Part shown: positions 42,617 through 54,368 of the stretch, one piece after another
Numbering within the stretch: the first letter of the stretch is position 1
How the letters are laid out: each line of letters opens with the position of its first letter
Assembly (NCBI GenBank): GCA_035653615.1
Contig: DASRBN010000044.1
Location: 1-64,000, forward strand
DNA from: Ktedonobacteraceae bacterium
GTDB taxonomy: Bacteria; Chloroflexota; Ktedonobacteria; Ktedonobacterales; Ktedonobacteraceae
Reading direction: 5' to 3'
DNA: 64,000 nt
Position numbers and translations under genes: made by a program
Notes under the pieces: model-generated
Database searches by the model: none
The model's input: the letters and a program-made list of their open reading frames with translations, nothing else
Told to the model about the DNA's origin: nothing

Positions 42617-44200
42617 TCAGGGCAAAATTAACGACCGTCCCGTCATATCTTTGGGTTGGGGAATATGCATCACCTGAAGGATGGTCGGCGCGACATCGGC
42701 CAGGATTCCGTCGTCGCGCAGGTGCGCCTGCGCTAACTGCGGCACAACCAGGTAGAGCGGCACCGGATAGGTCGTATGGGCAGTAAACGGCTTGCCCGTA
42801 TCGTATTCGATCAATTGCTCGGCATTGCCATGGTCAGCCGTGATCAGCAGGCCTCCACCCACATCCAGCGTCGCCTCCACCACGCGTCCAACTCCCTTAT
42901 CAACCGCCTCAACCGCCTTGATCGCCGCTTCAAGTACACCCGTATGCCCAACCATATCGGCATTGGCATAATTCATAATCACCAGGTCATACAGGCCGCT
43001 GCGGATGGCTTCAACCGCCGTATCCGTCACGCCCGCCGCGCTCATCTCCGGCTGCAAATCATACGTCGGAACCTTGGGCGACGGCACCAGCACGCGATCC
43101 TCGCCAGGAAATGGCGTCTCGCGCCGCCCATTAATGAAGTAGGTAACGTGCGCGTACTTTTCCGTTTCAGCCGTGTGGAACTGGCGCAGTCCATGCTCAG
43201 AGATCACGCGCGCCAGGGGCATTTCCACGTTGTCGGCGCGATACGCGACATCGGCGTCAAGCCCCTCTTCGTATTCCGTCATCATCACGTATTCCAGGTC
43301 CTTCAGGCGCGGCCCGCGATCAAATTTCCCCTCGGCCTGTGGTGGCAATTCCTTCAGCACGAACGCTTTGGTCAGCTGGCGAGCGCGATCAGGACGGAAA
43401 TTGTAGTGAATGAGCGCATCGCCATCCCGCACGACGGCTACAGGGTGGTTGTCCTCCATTACAACCGTGGGAACAATGAACTCGTCGGTGACGCCTTTCT
43501 CATAGGATTGCTGGATGGCGGCAACCGCGGAAACCGCATGCTCGCCCTCGCCGCGTGTCATGGCAAAATACGTCATGGCAGTGCGATCCCAGCGATTATC
43601 GCGGTCCATCGCGTAGTAACGCCCGCTGACCGTCGCCACCTTCGCCGGGTGCGCGCCGCCAATCTCCCTGGCCCGCGCCTCCAACTGCCGCATAAACTCA
43701 ACGCCGCCCGTCGGCGAAGTATCGCGCCCATCCGTAAATGAGTGAATGTACACATGCTCTATATCGTGCATGTGCGCCAGTTGCAGCAGAGCCTCTAAAT
43801 GGCTTTCGTGCGCATGCACCCCGCCATTGCCAAGCAATCCGCAAATATGCAGGCGCGAGGAGTTCTTCTTGACATGCTCAATGGCCTTCAGCAGGGCCGG
43901 ATTCTGAAAAAACGTGCCATCCTGAATCGACTCGCTCACGCGTGTGAAGTCCTGTAAAACGCGTCTGCCCGCTCCGATATTCTGGTGGCCGACCTCGGAA
44001 TTGCCCATCTGCCCCTCCGGCAGTCCGACCGCCGCGCCAGAAGTTTTTATAGACGTATGCGGCCATTTGCGGGCCAGCTCATCAATATGAGGGGTAGAGG
44101 CAAGGGCGATGGCATTGCCCTCCTTACGGGGATTGATCCCCCAACCGTCCATAACAATCAAGACAAAGGGGCGCGGCCGCCCCGCAGGTGTCGTACTCAT
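42617..44200 (-). CDS. gpmI: 2,3-bisphosphoglycerate-independent phosphoglycerate mutase
   Basis: 527 aa, normal length. Interconverts 3- and 2-phosphoglycerate in glycolysis, with Mn2+ and a phosphoserine. Seen: VLIVMDGWG (metal-ligand Asp18), the nucleophile in MGNSEVGH (Ser68), GLLGNGGVHAHESHL, FTDGRDTSPTGG, SGRYYAMDRDNRWDR, YFINGRRETPFPGEDR and the second metal set MNYANADMVGHTG and LLITADHGNAE. The last residues are DMTGRSLILP. Identification is firm. Confidence 0.96.
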   Translation of the reverse strand: MSTTPAGRPRPFVLIVMDGWGINPRKEGNAIALASTPHIDELARKWPHTSIKTSGAAVGLPEGQMGNSEVGHQNIGAGRRVLQDFTRVSESIQDGTFFQNPALLKAIEHVKKNSSRLHICGLLGNGGVHAHESHLEALLQLAHMHDIEHVYIHSFTDGRDTSPTGGVEFMRQLEARAREIGGAHPAKVATVSGRYYAMDRDNRWDRTAMTYFAMTRGEGEHAVSAVAAIQQSYEKGVTDEFIVPTVVMEDNHPVAVVRDGDALIHYNFRPDRARQLTKAFVLKELPPQAEGKFDRGPRLKDLEYVMMTEYEEGLDADVAYRADNVEMPLARVISEHGLRQFHTAETEKYAHVTYFINGRRETPFPGEDRVLVPSPKVPTYDLQPEMSAAGVTDTAVEAIRSGLYDLVIMNYANADMVGHTGVLEAAIKAVEAVDKGVGRVVEATLDVGGGLLITADHGNAEQLIEYDTGKPFTAHTTYPVPLYLVVPQLAQAHLRDDGILADVAPTILQVMHIPQPKDMTGRSLILP

Positions 44201-44568
44201 GTGCTAGTTGCGCTCCATATTCTTACTTCAATTCAAAAAAGAAAGGCGTAATACTGCTATTTTATCATCTTCCATGGTTATACTGAGGCGAAATAGCCGC
44301 ATCTGAGGGCAATTTAAGAGCCAGAGGCTTGTGTGATGCTCTTGTGATACTACTGGAAACGTTAGTACCAGATGCTTCGTACCCCTATGTAGGAAAACCA
44401 TGAGCAAGAAGGCGGCTCACCGGCCCTTTGAACCATAAGAGTGTGGATGTGATGGGTGGGTGAGAAATCAGCTCCTAAGTAGAAATACCCGTTGAATTTA
44501 GTAAGGTTTCTCCGTTCTAATAACAACAGATAGTGCCACTACATCACATACTGAGGAGAAATAGTACC
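44201..44568. other. Divergent gap between gpmI and the TPM gene
   Basis: 368 bp holding the promoters of two divergent genes. A GAGGAG ribosome site at about 44552 serves the right-hand gene. I see no dispersed repeat, RNA gene or convincing promoter pair. Confidence 0.4.
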
Positions 44569-45519
44569 ATGCTGAAAACACGAGCAAAAACCCTTATCCA
44601 ACGCCATTTCAAGTACCTGCTGGCCTTAATCGCTGTGTCTTGCCTGTTAGTTGTCACGACTACAGCGGTGCTGGCCGACACGGTAACCATAAATGACCAG
44701 GCAGGAGTTCTCGATCAAAATAAGGTACGCAGCCAGGCACAACAATTGCCTTATCCTGTCAGCATTTATACCGTTAACAACTTTACGGGCACAAGTTCGG
44801 ATTTCGATCAAAGGACGAAGAGCCACATTACGAACTCGCGATTGATCGTCATCGCGATTGATACCGTGCATCATCACCTGACTATTGTTGGCGGCTCAAG
44901 CGTTCCCCTGTCAAATAGCCAGTACAATGAAGCAGTGAACGCATTCAGAAGCAACTATAGTAGTGGAGGGTATACCGGCGCGACTATAGCAGCGCTCAAT
45001 TCTCTACAGAGCGCTTTAGGTTCTAGCAATGCGTCAAGCAGCGGCTCAGGCTTTGGCTTGAGTGGTTTTGGCTGGGTCTGTTGCATTGGTCTTCTGATCC
45101 TGGCGGCCCTGGCGCTGTTTGGAGGAATCATAGGACGACGACGAGGCTTTTTTGGAGGTCGCCGTTTCGGGACACCATTGAATACACCCTACCAGCAGCC
45201 ATATAACCCGGGCTATCCCCCAAATTATTATGGGCCTGGTTATCCTCAGGGGCAGGGAATGAATCCCTGGGCCGCGGGTGGATTAGGAGCCGCGGCAGGC
45301 GGGCTTGTAGGCTATGAACTGGGCAAAGAACGGGGCGAAGAAGAGGCTCGCGAATCCCAGAATCAGGGCGACTGGAATAATGGTGGCAATGATTTCGGCG
45401 GCGGAGCCAGCGGCGATTTCGGTGGTGGCAATGATTTTGGAGGCGGAGCCAGTGGCGATTTCGGCGGTGGAGGCGGAGGTGGAGGTGACTTTGGCGGTGG
45501 TAGTAGCGGAAACTTCTGA
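44569..45519 (+). CDS. TPM-domain membrane protein with glycine-rich tail
   Basis: 316 aa from the ATG at 44569 (GAGGAG upstream). A signal peptide (YLLALIAVSCLLVVTTTAVLA) precedes an extracytoplasmic TPM-like domain (about 40-150): TVTINDQAGVLDQNKV, SIYTVNNFTGTSSDFDQ and LIVIAIDTVHHHLTIVGG. A membrane helix (WVCCIGLLILAALALFGGIIG, about 170-190) follows, then a tail with Tyr/Pro- and Gly-rich repeats (DFGGGASGDFGGGNDFGGG). TPM proteins are linked to photosystem repair in plants; the bacterial role is unknown. Confidence 0.75.
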   Translation: MLKTRAKTLIQRHFKYLLALIAVSCLLVVTTTAVLADTVTINDQAGVLDQNKVRSQAQQLPYPVSIYTVNNFTGTSSDFDQRTKSHITNSRLIVIAIDTVHHHLTIVGGSSVPLSNSQYNEAVNAFRSNYSSGGYTGATIAALNSLQSALGSSNASSSGSGFGLSGFGWVCCIGLLILAALALFGGIIGRRRGFFGGRRFGTPLNTPYQQPYNPGYPPNYYGPGYPQGQGMNPWAAGGLGAAAGGLVGYELGKERGEEEARESQNQGDWNNGGNDFGGGASGDFGGGNDFGGGASGDFGGGGGGGGDFGGGSSGNF

Positions 45520-45869
45520 ACGAAAAATCCGATACTTCCCATAAGCAGACAAGAGCAGGATTGTGGAGCGAGCAAACCGGGGGATTCTTCGTTGCACTCA
45601 GCATGACATGCCCCGGATGTGTCCAGACATGTCCGGGGCATGTCATGCTGAGTGCAACGAAGAATCCGCGAGCACATTGGGCGAATCGCGCGGGAGTTTC
45701 CGAGCCTGGGGCATGTCATTCTGAGTGCAACGAAGAATCTCCTGTCACTTCTGGATAATCACCGGGGAAAAGTCTCTACCAGGCCATTATTCAATGTGAT
45801 CTATACTCACGAAATGCCGTAATCTCTTGCAGAGATTGTTGCAGCGGCATTTCTGAGCAGAGGATTTGT
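45520..45869. repeat. Gap with type-A hairpin and a further copy
   Basis: 350 bp. A hairpin with 35-bp perfect arms (45582-45616 and 45633-45667) has a 16-nt loop that is itself nearly palindromic. A third copy of the element lies at 45711-45740. No gene is seen. Confidence 0.85.
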
Positions 45870-47147
45870 ATGTCACACGAAGATGTACCAGGGATTACAC
45901 CCGGTACTTCAGCAAACCAACCCGCAGTTGATGAGCAGGCTCCATCCTTTTCTCCAAAATCCAGGCCTGCTTCGAGCAGTAAAAGACACAAACTCAAACG
46001 GCGCAATTACCTGGCGCGAGCGGTGCTCACTCTCATGCTTCTCGCCGGATTCTTTTTTTCGGTTATTCCGGTTGGCCGGGCCGCGACGCGCGCGCTCTTC
46101 ATCCTACCGGCACTGGTCTTCGATTCACAACCAGGAGTTCTGACTGCCGCGGAAGAACCCGTACAGCATATTCGCAAGACCATCCAGTCGAATAGCGGCC
46201 CGGTCTACCTGGATATCTTCGAACCGGTCGCATCGCCCCCTCCGATTCCCGGCTCTCGTGAGGGCATCCTATTTATTCCCGGTGTAGGCGATAACCGGGC
46301 CGACCCGCAGTTCATCAACTTTTCACAATCACTTGCGCGCGCGGGCCTGGTTGTGATGGCTGTTACTACGCCCACGCTGATCAATTACGACCTCTCATCA
46401 AATGATAGCGACGGGGTTGTGCGCGCTTTTCAGGCGCTCACACACTGGTCCGGCGTGGGGGCTAATCGCGTGGGTATTCTTGGCCTCAGTGCTACCGGGG
46501 CGCTGGCCTGTTTTGCCGCAGCCGACCCTCGCATCCGCGACCAGGTGGCATTCCTGGGGATCTTCGGCAGCTATTTCAATGCCAGAACGCTGCTTCAGGC
46601 CATAGGCAGGCGCGCGCTGGAGGTGGACGGGCATTTGCAGCCCTGGCAACCACAATACGTCCCGATTCAAGTGCTGGCTAACGTCATCGCGCCATTGCTA
46701 CCGCCAGGAGAGGGAGACCGCCTGATCAATGCGCTCGCGCCGGGAGGCACGCCATTTACCTCTTCCGACCTCGCCGAACTTTCGCCCGATACAGTAGCTG
46801 TGTATCACCTGCTGAACGGAGATGAACCAGGTCAGGTAGATAGCAATCTCGCTTCACTCTCGCCGCCGCTACAGGCATTGTTGCAGGATCTCTCGCCGAG
46901 CCGCGTAATCAACTCGATTCGCGCGCCCATCTATCTGCTGCACGACCGCAACGACCAGTACGTTCCATTCACCGAATCGGTCGAGTTCGACGCTGCTCTA
47001 TCACGCATTCACCACCCGCATGATTTCGCGGAACTCGGCATTTTCCAGCACGTGGAGGTGCGTTCTACCATCAATCCATGGCAATTAGTAGGCGATGGCA
47101 GCAGCCTGCTGCGCCTTCTAACGAAAACGATGTTGCCAGGCTCGTGA
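45870..47147 (+). CDS. Membrane-anchored alpha/beta hydrolase
   Basis: 425 aa. A basic, disordered N-terminus (1-48) is followed by one membrane helix (VLTLMLLAGFFFSVIPV, about 52-68), then an alpha/beta hydrolase domain: LFIPGVGDNRADPQF, the nucleophile elbow GLSATG (Ser207), IYLLHDRNDQYVPF (acidic residue) and a late His in FQHVEV. It resembles dienelactone-hydrolase or acyl-transferring lipases in layout; the substrate is unknown. The next gene starts 10 bp after. Confidence 0.75.
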   Translation: MSHEDVPGITPGTSANQPAVDEQAPSFSPKSRPASSSKRHKLKRRNYLARAVLTLMLLAGFFFSVIPVGRAATRALFILPALVFDSQPGVLTAAEEPVQHIRKTIQSNSGPVYLDIFEPVASPPPIPGSREGILFIPGVGDNRADPQFINFSQSLARAGLVVMAVTTPTLINYDLSSNDSDGVVRAFQALTHWSGVGANRVGILGLSATGALACFAAADPRIRDQVAFLGIFGSYFNARTLLQAIGRRALEVDGHLQPWQPQYVPIQVLANVIAPLLPPGEGDRLINALAPGGTPFTSSDLAELSPDTVAVYHLLNGDEPGQVDSNLASLSPPLQALLQDLSPSRVINSIRAPIYLLHDRNDQYVPFTESVEFDAALSRIHHPHDFAELGIFQHVEVRSTINPWQLVGDGSSLLRLLTKTMLPGS

Positions 47148-47157
47148 GGATTTGTAG

Positions 47158-47436
47158 ATGAATATGTTGCTGCTTATAGGATTATGGATAAGTACCGGTG
47201 CGCTTGCCGGGGCGCTGGCAAATGGGGCTAGAATACGCCCGCTTGCCTTGGGTCGCAGGGGATGGTTGTACATGCTCGCCGTGGGAGCTGGATCGGCCCT
47301 GCTTGGGGGATGGATCGCCACGCTACTGTTGGGGCCACAGTTTGCGACGCTGGCGGCGCTATGGACGGCGGTAGTGGGAGTAATTGTTTTTCCCTGGATA
47401 GTATGGCTTAAAAAAATCGCCGGGCCATATCATTGA
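47158..47436 (+). CDS. Small GlsB/YeaQ/YmgE-like membrane protein
   Basis: 92 aa with three hydrophobic segments (LLIGLWISTGALAGALANGA, LAVGAGSALLGGWIATLL and ATLAALWTAVVGVIVFPWIVW). The glycine pattern W-I-S-T-G-A-L-A-G and GSALLGGWIA resembles transglycosylase-associated (GlsB/YeaQ) proteins. It is probably co-transcribed with the hydrolase. The last codons (KIAGPYH) lie in the first unit of a tandem repeat that continues into the intergenic gap. Confidence 0.6.
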   Translation: MNMLLLIGLWISTGALAGALANGARIRPLALGRRGWLYMLAVGAGSALLGGWIATLLLGPQFATLAALWTAVVGVIVFPWIVWLKKIAGPYH

Positions 47437-47754
47437 AAAAGGTTAGCTACCGCATGGGCAGCGACTAAACCAACCGATGAAAAAGTCGCCGGGCCATGTC
47501 ATTGAAAAATCGCCGGGCCATGTCATTGAAAAATCGCCGGGCTATGTCATTGAAACAGGCGCCGGGCTATGTCATTCTGAGCGCAGCGAAGAATCTGAGG
47601 CGACCACCAGATCTATCCCGCTCGCGAGAGATTCTTCGCTGCGCTCAGAATGACATGCGAGAGGTCTTTTTTCATGGCGAACTATTCCAACAGGCAAGAG
47701 AGCAACACCAGTTCGGCGGACTGATGTTGCTCTCTTGCCTGTTGGAATGCTATT
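47437..47754. repeat. Gap with tandem repeats, a type-A pair and a hairpin
   Basis: 318 bp between convergent genes. Three or four 24-27-bp units with core GCCGGGCCATGTCATTGAAA (47482-47557; one more at 47415-47436 inside the preceding gene) run into an inverted type-A pair (about 47568-47600 and 47626-47657). A second, unrelated hairpin at 47685-47747 is listed separately. Confidence 0.85.
47685..47747 (-). terminator. Likely end hairpin of the ATP synthase operon
   Basis: Perfect 23-bp arms (47685-47707 and 47725-47747; outer bases TTCCAACAGGC) with a 17-nt loop, starting 7 bp beyond the atpC stop. No U-run follows on the minus strand, so it may act as an mRNA-stabilising or Rho-assisted end rather than a classic terminator. 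Confidence 0.6.
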
Positions 47755-48216
47755 TCACTGTTCCGATTGCGGCATCTGGATGCGCCGCCGGTCATGCCGG
47801 CGCGCCAGTTCGGCTACACGCAGCCGGCTCAACGCCCGTTCCAGCGCGGCCTGCATTTCAGCGCGCTCGGCGTCCGACGTCGCCTGCTCCAGGCGCTCTT
47901 GTGCCCTTCGCCGCGCCTCTTCGGCGCGCGCCTGGTCGATCTCCTCGGCGTGTTCAGCTGTATCCGCCAGCACCGTGACCGTATTGTTATTCACTTCGAG
48001 GAAACCGCCCGACACAAACAACGGCTCCTCCGCATCACCTAACTGGATACGCATCGCGCCCGGCTTCAGCGTTGTCAGTAGCGCGGCGTGCTGTGGCAAG
48101 ATGCCTAGCTGCCCTTCTGAGCCGGGAGCAACCACCATCGTGGCCTCGCCATTGTAGAGTTCGCGCTCGGCGGTCACGACCTCGACATGCAGAACATTGC
48201 GTGAGCGTGTCGCCAT
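47755..48216 (-). CDS. atpC: ATP synthase F1 epsilon subunit
   Basis: 153 aa, last gene of the cluster, 3 bp after atpD. An N-terminal beta-sandwich (LHVEVVTAERELYNGEATMVVAPGSEGQLGILPQHAALLTTL) and a C-terminal two-helix part rich in Arg, Ala and Glu (about 90-140), which in other species inhibits ATP hydrolysis when extended. The tail (LARRHDRRRIQMPQSEQ) is longer than in most epsilon subunits. Confidence 0.95.
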   Translation of the reverse strand: MATRSRNVLHVEVVTAERELYNGEATMVVAPGSEGQLGILPQHAALLTTLKPGAMRIQLGDAEEPLFVSGGFLEVNNNTVTVLADTAEHAEEIDQARAEEARRRAQERLEQATSDAERAEMQAALERALSRLRVAELARRHDRRRIQMPQSEQ

Positions 48217-48219
48217 CGT

Positions 48220-49743
<1,524 letters not shown>

Positions 49744-50637
49744 CTACAGTGCGTTAGCGCCGGACACCACTTCGAGAATCTGGGTGGTGATGCTGGCCTG
49801 GCGCGCCTTGTTATAGGCCAGGGTGAGATCTTGAACAAGCTCGTTGGCGTTGTCGGTCGCATTCTTCATCGCGACCATCTGGGCCGAGTAAAAACTGGCG
49901 ATGTTTTCTAGCAGCGCCTGGTAGACCAGCACATCCACGTAACGTGGTAGCAAGGCTTCATAGATGCTTCTCGGGTCCGGTTCGTAGATATATTCTACCG
50001 TCCTTTGCTCTTCTCCCTGGCCGGATGGGGGCTGCACCGGTAACAACTGCACGACGGTCGGCTGCTGCGTCACCGTGTTGACGAACTTGGCGTAGACCAG
50101 GTAGACGACATCGACTTCACCTTTCAAAAAGGCATCGACGGCTACCTGGGCAATCGCCGCTGCATCGCTCAACGTGGGCTTATCGCCATAGTTCGTGAAT
50201 TCGGCAATCATTTGCAGCCGGGATCGCAGAACGAAATCGCGCCCCTTGCGGCCTACGGCGATAAACTGCAAACCTGGTCGCTGGCCGCCCTGCTCAGTCA
50301 ATCTATTCTGTTCCTCTTGCACGGATAAAAGCGCGCGGCGGTTGATATTGCTCGGTAAGGCCCCGCTCAGGCCGCGATCAGGCGAAATCAGCAGGTAACC
50401 GATATTACGCACCGGGCGCTGTTTGAGCAGAGCCACTCCCTCACCTACATCCTCGCCAGAGGCATTCGCAAGGCGCGAGACCAGCGCGCGCAACTGTTCA
50501 GAGTAGGGACGCGATTGCTGCACGCGCTCCTGTGCGCGTCGCATCTTGCTGCTGGCCACCATCTGCATGGCCCTGGTGATCTGCGCCATATTTTTCACGG
50601 CACGAATGCGCCGCCGTACCTCTCGGGTTGATGGCAT
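49744..50637 (-). CDS. atpG: ATP synthase F1 gamma subunit
   Basis: 297 aa, central rotor shaft. N-terminal coiled coil MPSTREVRRRIRAVKNMAQITRAMQMVASSKMRRAQ and C-terminal SAQMVAMKNATDNANELVQDLTLAYNKARQASITTQILEVVSGANAL are the strongly conserved shaft helices; the Rossmann-like middle has RNIGYLLISPDRGLSGALPSN. It starts 12 bp after atpA. Confidence 0.97.
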   Translation of the reverse strand: MPSTREVRRRIRAVKNMAQITRAMQMVASSKMRRAQERVQQSRPYSEQLRALVSRLANASGEDVGEGVALLKQRPVRNIGYLLISPDRGLSGALPSNINRRALLSVQEEQNRLTEQGGQRPGLQFIAVGRKGRDFVLRSRLQMIAEFTNYGDKPTLSDAAAIAQVAVDAFLKGEVDVVYLVYAKFVNTVTQQPTVVQLLPVQPPSGQGEEQRTVEYIYEPDPRSIYEALLPRYVDVLVYQALLENIASFYSAQMVAMKNATDNANELVQDLTLAYNKARQASITTQILEVVSGANAL

Positions 50638-50649
50638 AACCTGCCTCCT

Positions 50650-52296
<1,647 letters not shown>

Positions 52297-52533
52297 CTTG
52301 AGTTCTCCTCTGTAGAATCGACGCTGCGCAATGAATACAACGACACAACGGTTGCGCTCGTCGATCCATGTCGTAGGGGCCGATTGATCGCGCCCACCGC
52401 CGATTCATCGGCCCCGCGGAATTTTTGTAAGATCCATTATCGGCCATGTGCGCTCGTCTAAGTGAGGGCGGGGCAAGCCCACGCCCCTACTGTGCTGGTT
52501 CAATCCGAGTGAGGGCGGGGCAAGCCCACGCCC
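52297..52533. repeat. Repeat-filled gap between atpH and atpA
   Basis: One type-B repeat (52372-52418) and two type-C repeats (52463-52490 and 52510-52537, the last running into the final codons of atpH) occupy most of the gap. The operon probably reads through it. Confidence 0.8.
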
Positions 52534-53196
52534 CTACTGTATTTTGGTTGGTTCAACCATCGTTTCCTGCGTATCCGGTGGTTCAGAAGGCGGCGGCTGA
52601 ATATGTCCATCGCTTAATTCTGACGGAAGAAACGTATCATCGGTGGCGGTATTGGCCGCGACCCCGCGCAACAGCTGCTGCCGCAGCGCGGAGAGACGAT
52701 AACGAATACTCCCATCGATCACCCGGTCCCCTACGCGAGCCACAACGCCACCCAGGATTTCAGGCTGAACCTTTGTCGTCATCAGAATAGTTTTGCCTGT
52801 TCTACGTTCCAGCGCCTGCTTAACGGAGTTGCGCTGCGCCTCATCCATCGGTGCTGCCGTTGTCACCTGGGCTTTCGCCTCGTTCTTATAATCAAGCACG
52901 AGACGTTCGAGTTCGCGGGCAATGTTTGGCATAGCCTCGACCAGCGCGCGCTGGACGACCAGCAGGGCGAGGTTGAGCGACGTAGGCAGCACCTTAGACG
53001 CCAGCGCCTGGCGTACCGCTGTCTCTTTGCGCTTCGCGGGCACCTTTGGTTCCATCAAGAGATAGGCCACCTTGCGGTTAGAAAAGACTTGCGCTATCTC
53101 CTGCACGTCCTCAAGCGTACGGTCTACCGTATTCTGCTTGCGGGCGATATCAAAGATTGCCGCCGCGTAGCGACGTCCTATCGCTCCCTTAAGCAT
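52534..53196 (-). CDS. atpH: ATP synthase F1 delta (OSCP) subunit
   Basis: 220 aa, joins F1 to the peripheral stalk. The N-terminal helical domain (RRYAAAIFDIARKQNTVDRTLEDVQEIAQVF) and the C-terminal ILGGVVARVGDRVIDGSIRYRLSALRQQLL are diagnostic. It carries a tail of about 40 residues (FLPSELSDGHIQPPPSEPPD and on) beyond the usual end, the last part of which overlaps a type-C repeat. It starts 2 bp after atpF. Confidence 0.95.
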   Translation of the reverse strand: MLKGAIGRRYAAAIFDIARKQNTVDRTLEDVQEIAQVFSNRKVAYLLMEPKVPAKRKETAVRQALASKVLPTSLNLALLVVQRALVEAMPNIARELERLVLDYKNEAKAQVTTAAPMDEAQRNSVKQALERRTGKTILMTTKVQPEILGGVVARVGDRVIDGSIRYRLSALRQQLLRGVAANTATDDTFLPSELSDGHIQPPPSEPPDTQETMVEPTKIQ

Positions 53197-53198
53197 TG

Positions 53199-53732
53199 CT
53201 ACTGTTCCTTTGTTGTCGAACTAACAAAATCCTGGACCAGGCGGCGGTTATCTTTGCTGTCAACTGACTTGCCGATAACCCTTCCTGCCGCGTCAATCGA
53301 AAGATTGACGACCAGGCGGCTCAACTCTTCACGTGCCTGGGCAGCTTCCTGCCGGATACGAGCAACGTACTGTTGTTCCACCTGCTGACCACGGGCATTG
53401 GCCTCTTCTATGATACGACTCGCTTCGCGCTCGGCGGCTTTCTCTGCCCGGTCAACCGTCTCCTGCGCCTGCCGGCGGGCCTCGGCCAGTATCTGCTCGG
53501 CGCGCTCATTAGCCTCCGCCAGGTCGCGCCTGGCCTTTTCCGCGTTCTCCACACCCTCGCGAATGGTCGCCTGCCGGCGCTCGAGCGTCCGCACTATTAC
53601 CGGAAAGCCCCAACGCCAGAGGATGACGAAGACAACGCCAAAGCTGAAAATCTGCGAGAGCAGGGCCAGTAAATTGATTCCCAGACCGCTCCCTATATCA
53701 GCAAAGATAAGTGTATGCACTACCGCGTGCAT
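53199..53732 (-). CDS. atpF: ATP synthase Fo subunit b
   Basis: 177 aa from the ATG at 53732 (GAAGGAGGC upstream); the frame is open to 53771. One N-terminal membrane helix (ALLSQIFSFGVVFVILWRWGF) precedes a long charged coiled coil (ERRQATIREGVENAEKARRDLAEANERAEQILAEARRQ by pattern), the peripheral stalk. The C-terminus SRLVVNLSIDAAGRVIGKSVDSKDNRRLVQDF is the delta-binding end. Confidence 0.95.
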   Translation of the reverse strand: MHAVVHTLIFADIGSGLGINLLALLSQIFSFGVVFVILWRWGFPVIVRTLERRQATIREGVENAEKARRDLAEANERAEQILAEARRQAQETVDRAEKAAEREASRIIEEANARGQQVEQQYVARIRQEAAQAREELSRLVVNLSIDAAGRVIGKSVDSKDNRRLVQDFVSSTTKEQ

Positions 53733-54036
53733 GGTTTTGCCTCCTTCCTTCAGTTCACCACGGGCGGCCACTGTAGAGTGCGGATTGAGTAGGGAGCCGA
53801 TTCATCGCACTCGTCACACGGTCCACTCCCTACACCCGCGCCTGCCGGATTGCAAGAGGGCGACCATAAAGGTCTACTCCCTGCACCCACCACCGCTCCC
53901 GCCCCTCCAGCATGAAGACGCACTTTGTCGCTTGCGCATTCGTTTCAATCCCTGACGAGAAGCCAGGACCTTTTAGCCACAGCAACCGCAAGAAATAGAA
54001 GACTTACTGCGTCTCCATACCACAAGCCGAAAAGTA
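53733..54036. other. Gap between atpF and atpE with an orphan CRISPR-like repeat
   Basis: 304 bp. It includes a half type-B repeat near 53789-53806 and the orphan 37-bp CRISPR-repeat-like element (53942-53978, listed separately). No gene is seen; plus-strand frames here are shadows of atpF. Confidence 0.6.
53942..53978. repeat. Orphan 37-bp CRISPR-repeat-like element
   Basis: The element has exactly the array repeat's length, begins with the same ten bases (GTTTCAATCC) and ends with the same seven (TTTAGCC). It matches the array repeat at about 26 of 37 positions; differences are confined to the middle (CTGACGAGAAGCCAGGACC). No second copy is near, so it is a single repeat without spacers inside the ATP synthase operon. 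Confidence 0.7.
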
Positions 54037-54264
54037 TTACTTGAGGAACTGAATCAGGAAAGCGACCAGCAACGCGTAAATTGAGATAGCTTCCGCGAAA
54101 GCCAGACCAAGAATCAAGTCTGTACGAATGAGTGGCTCGGCTTCCGGGTTGCGTCCGATGGCATTAAACGCCTGACCGGCTGCGATACCGATGCCGATAC
54201 CCGGCCCAATCGCTCCCAAACCAATTGCTAACGCTACTCCAAGTGGATGAAGGTCTACTGGCAT
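54037..54264 (-). CDS. atpE: ATP synthase Fo subunit c
   Basis: 75 aa from the ATG at 54264 (AAGGAGG 7 nt upstream; an extension to 54285 would lack a ribosome site). Two membrane helices: [23 protein letters not shown] and [20 protein letters not shown], joined by the polar loop GRNPEAEP. The ion-binding Glu is in [10 protein letters not shown]. The residues after it (AIS) do not match the E-S/T-T-G pattern of sodium-binding c rings, so proton coupling is likely. Confidence 0.96.
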   Translation of the reverse strand: MPVDLHPLGVALAIGLGAIGPGIGIGIAAGQAFNAIGRNPEAEPLIRTDLILGLAFAEAISIYALLVAFLIQFLK

Positions 54265-54368
54265 AATAATCCTCCTTAAGGACAAGCCTTATAATGTTCT
54301 GTCTTTGAATAAATTTATGCAATCGCAGAAAATTCCTGCGAGTAGCAATCTTTTTTGCGCGTGGTAGC

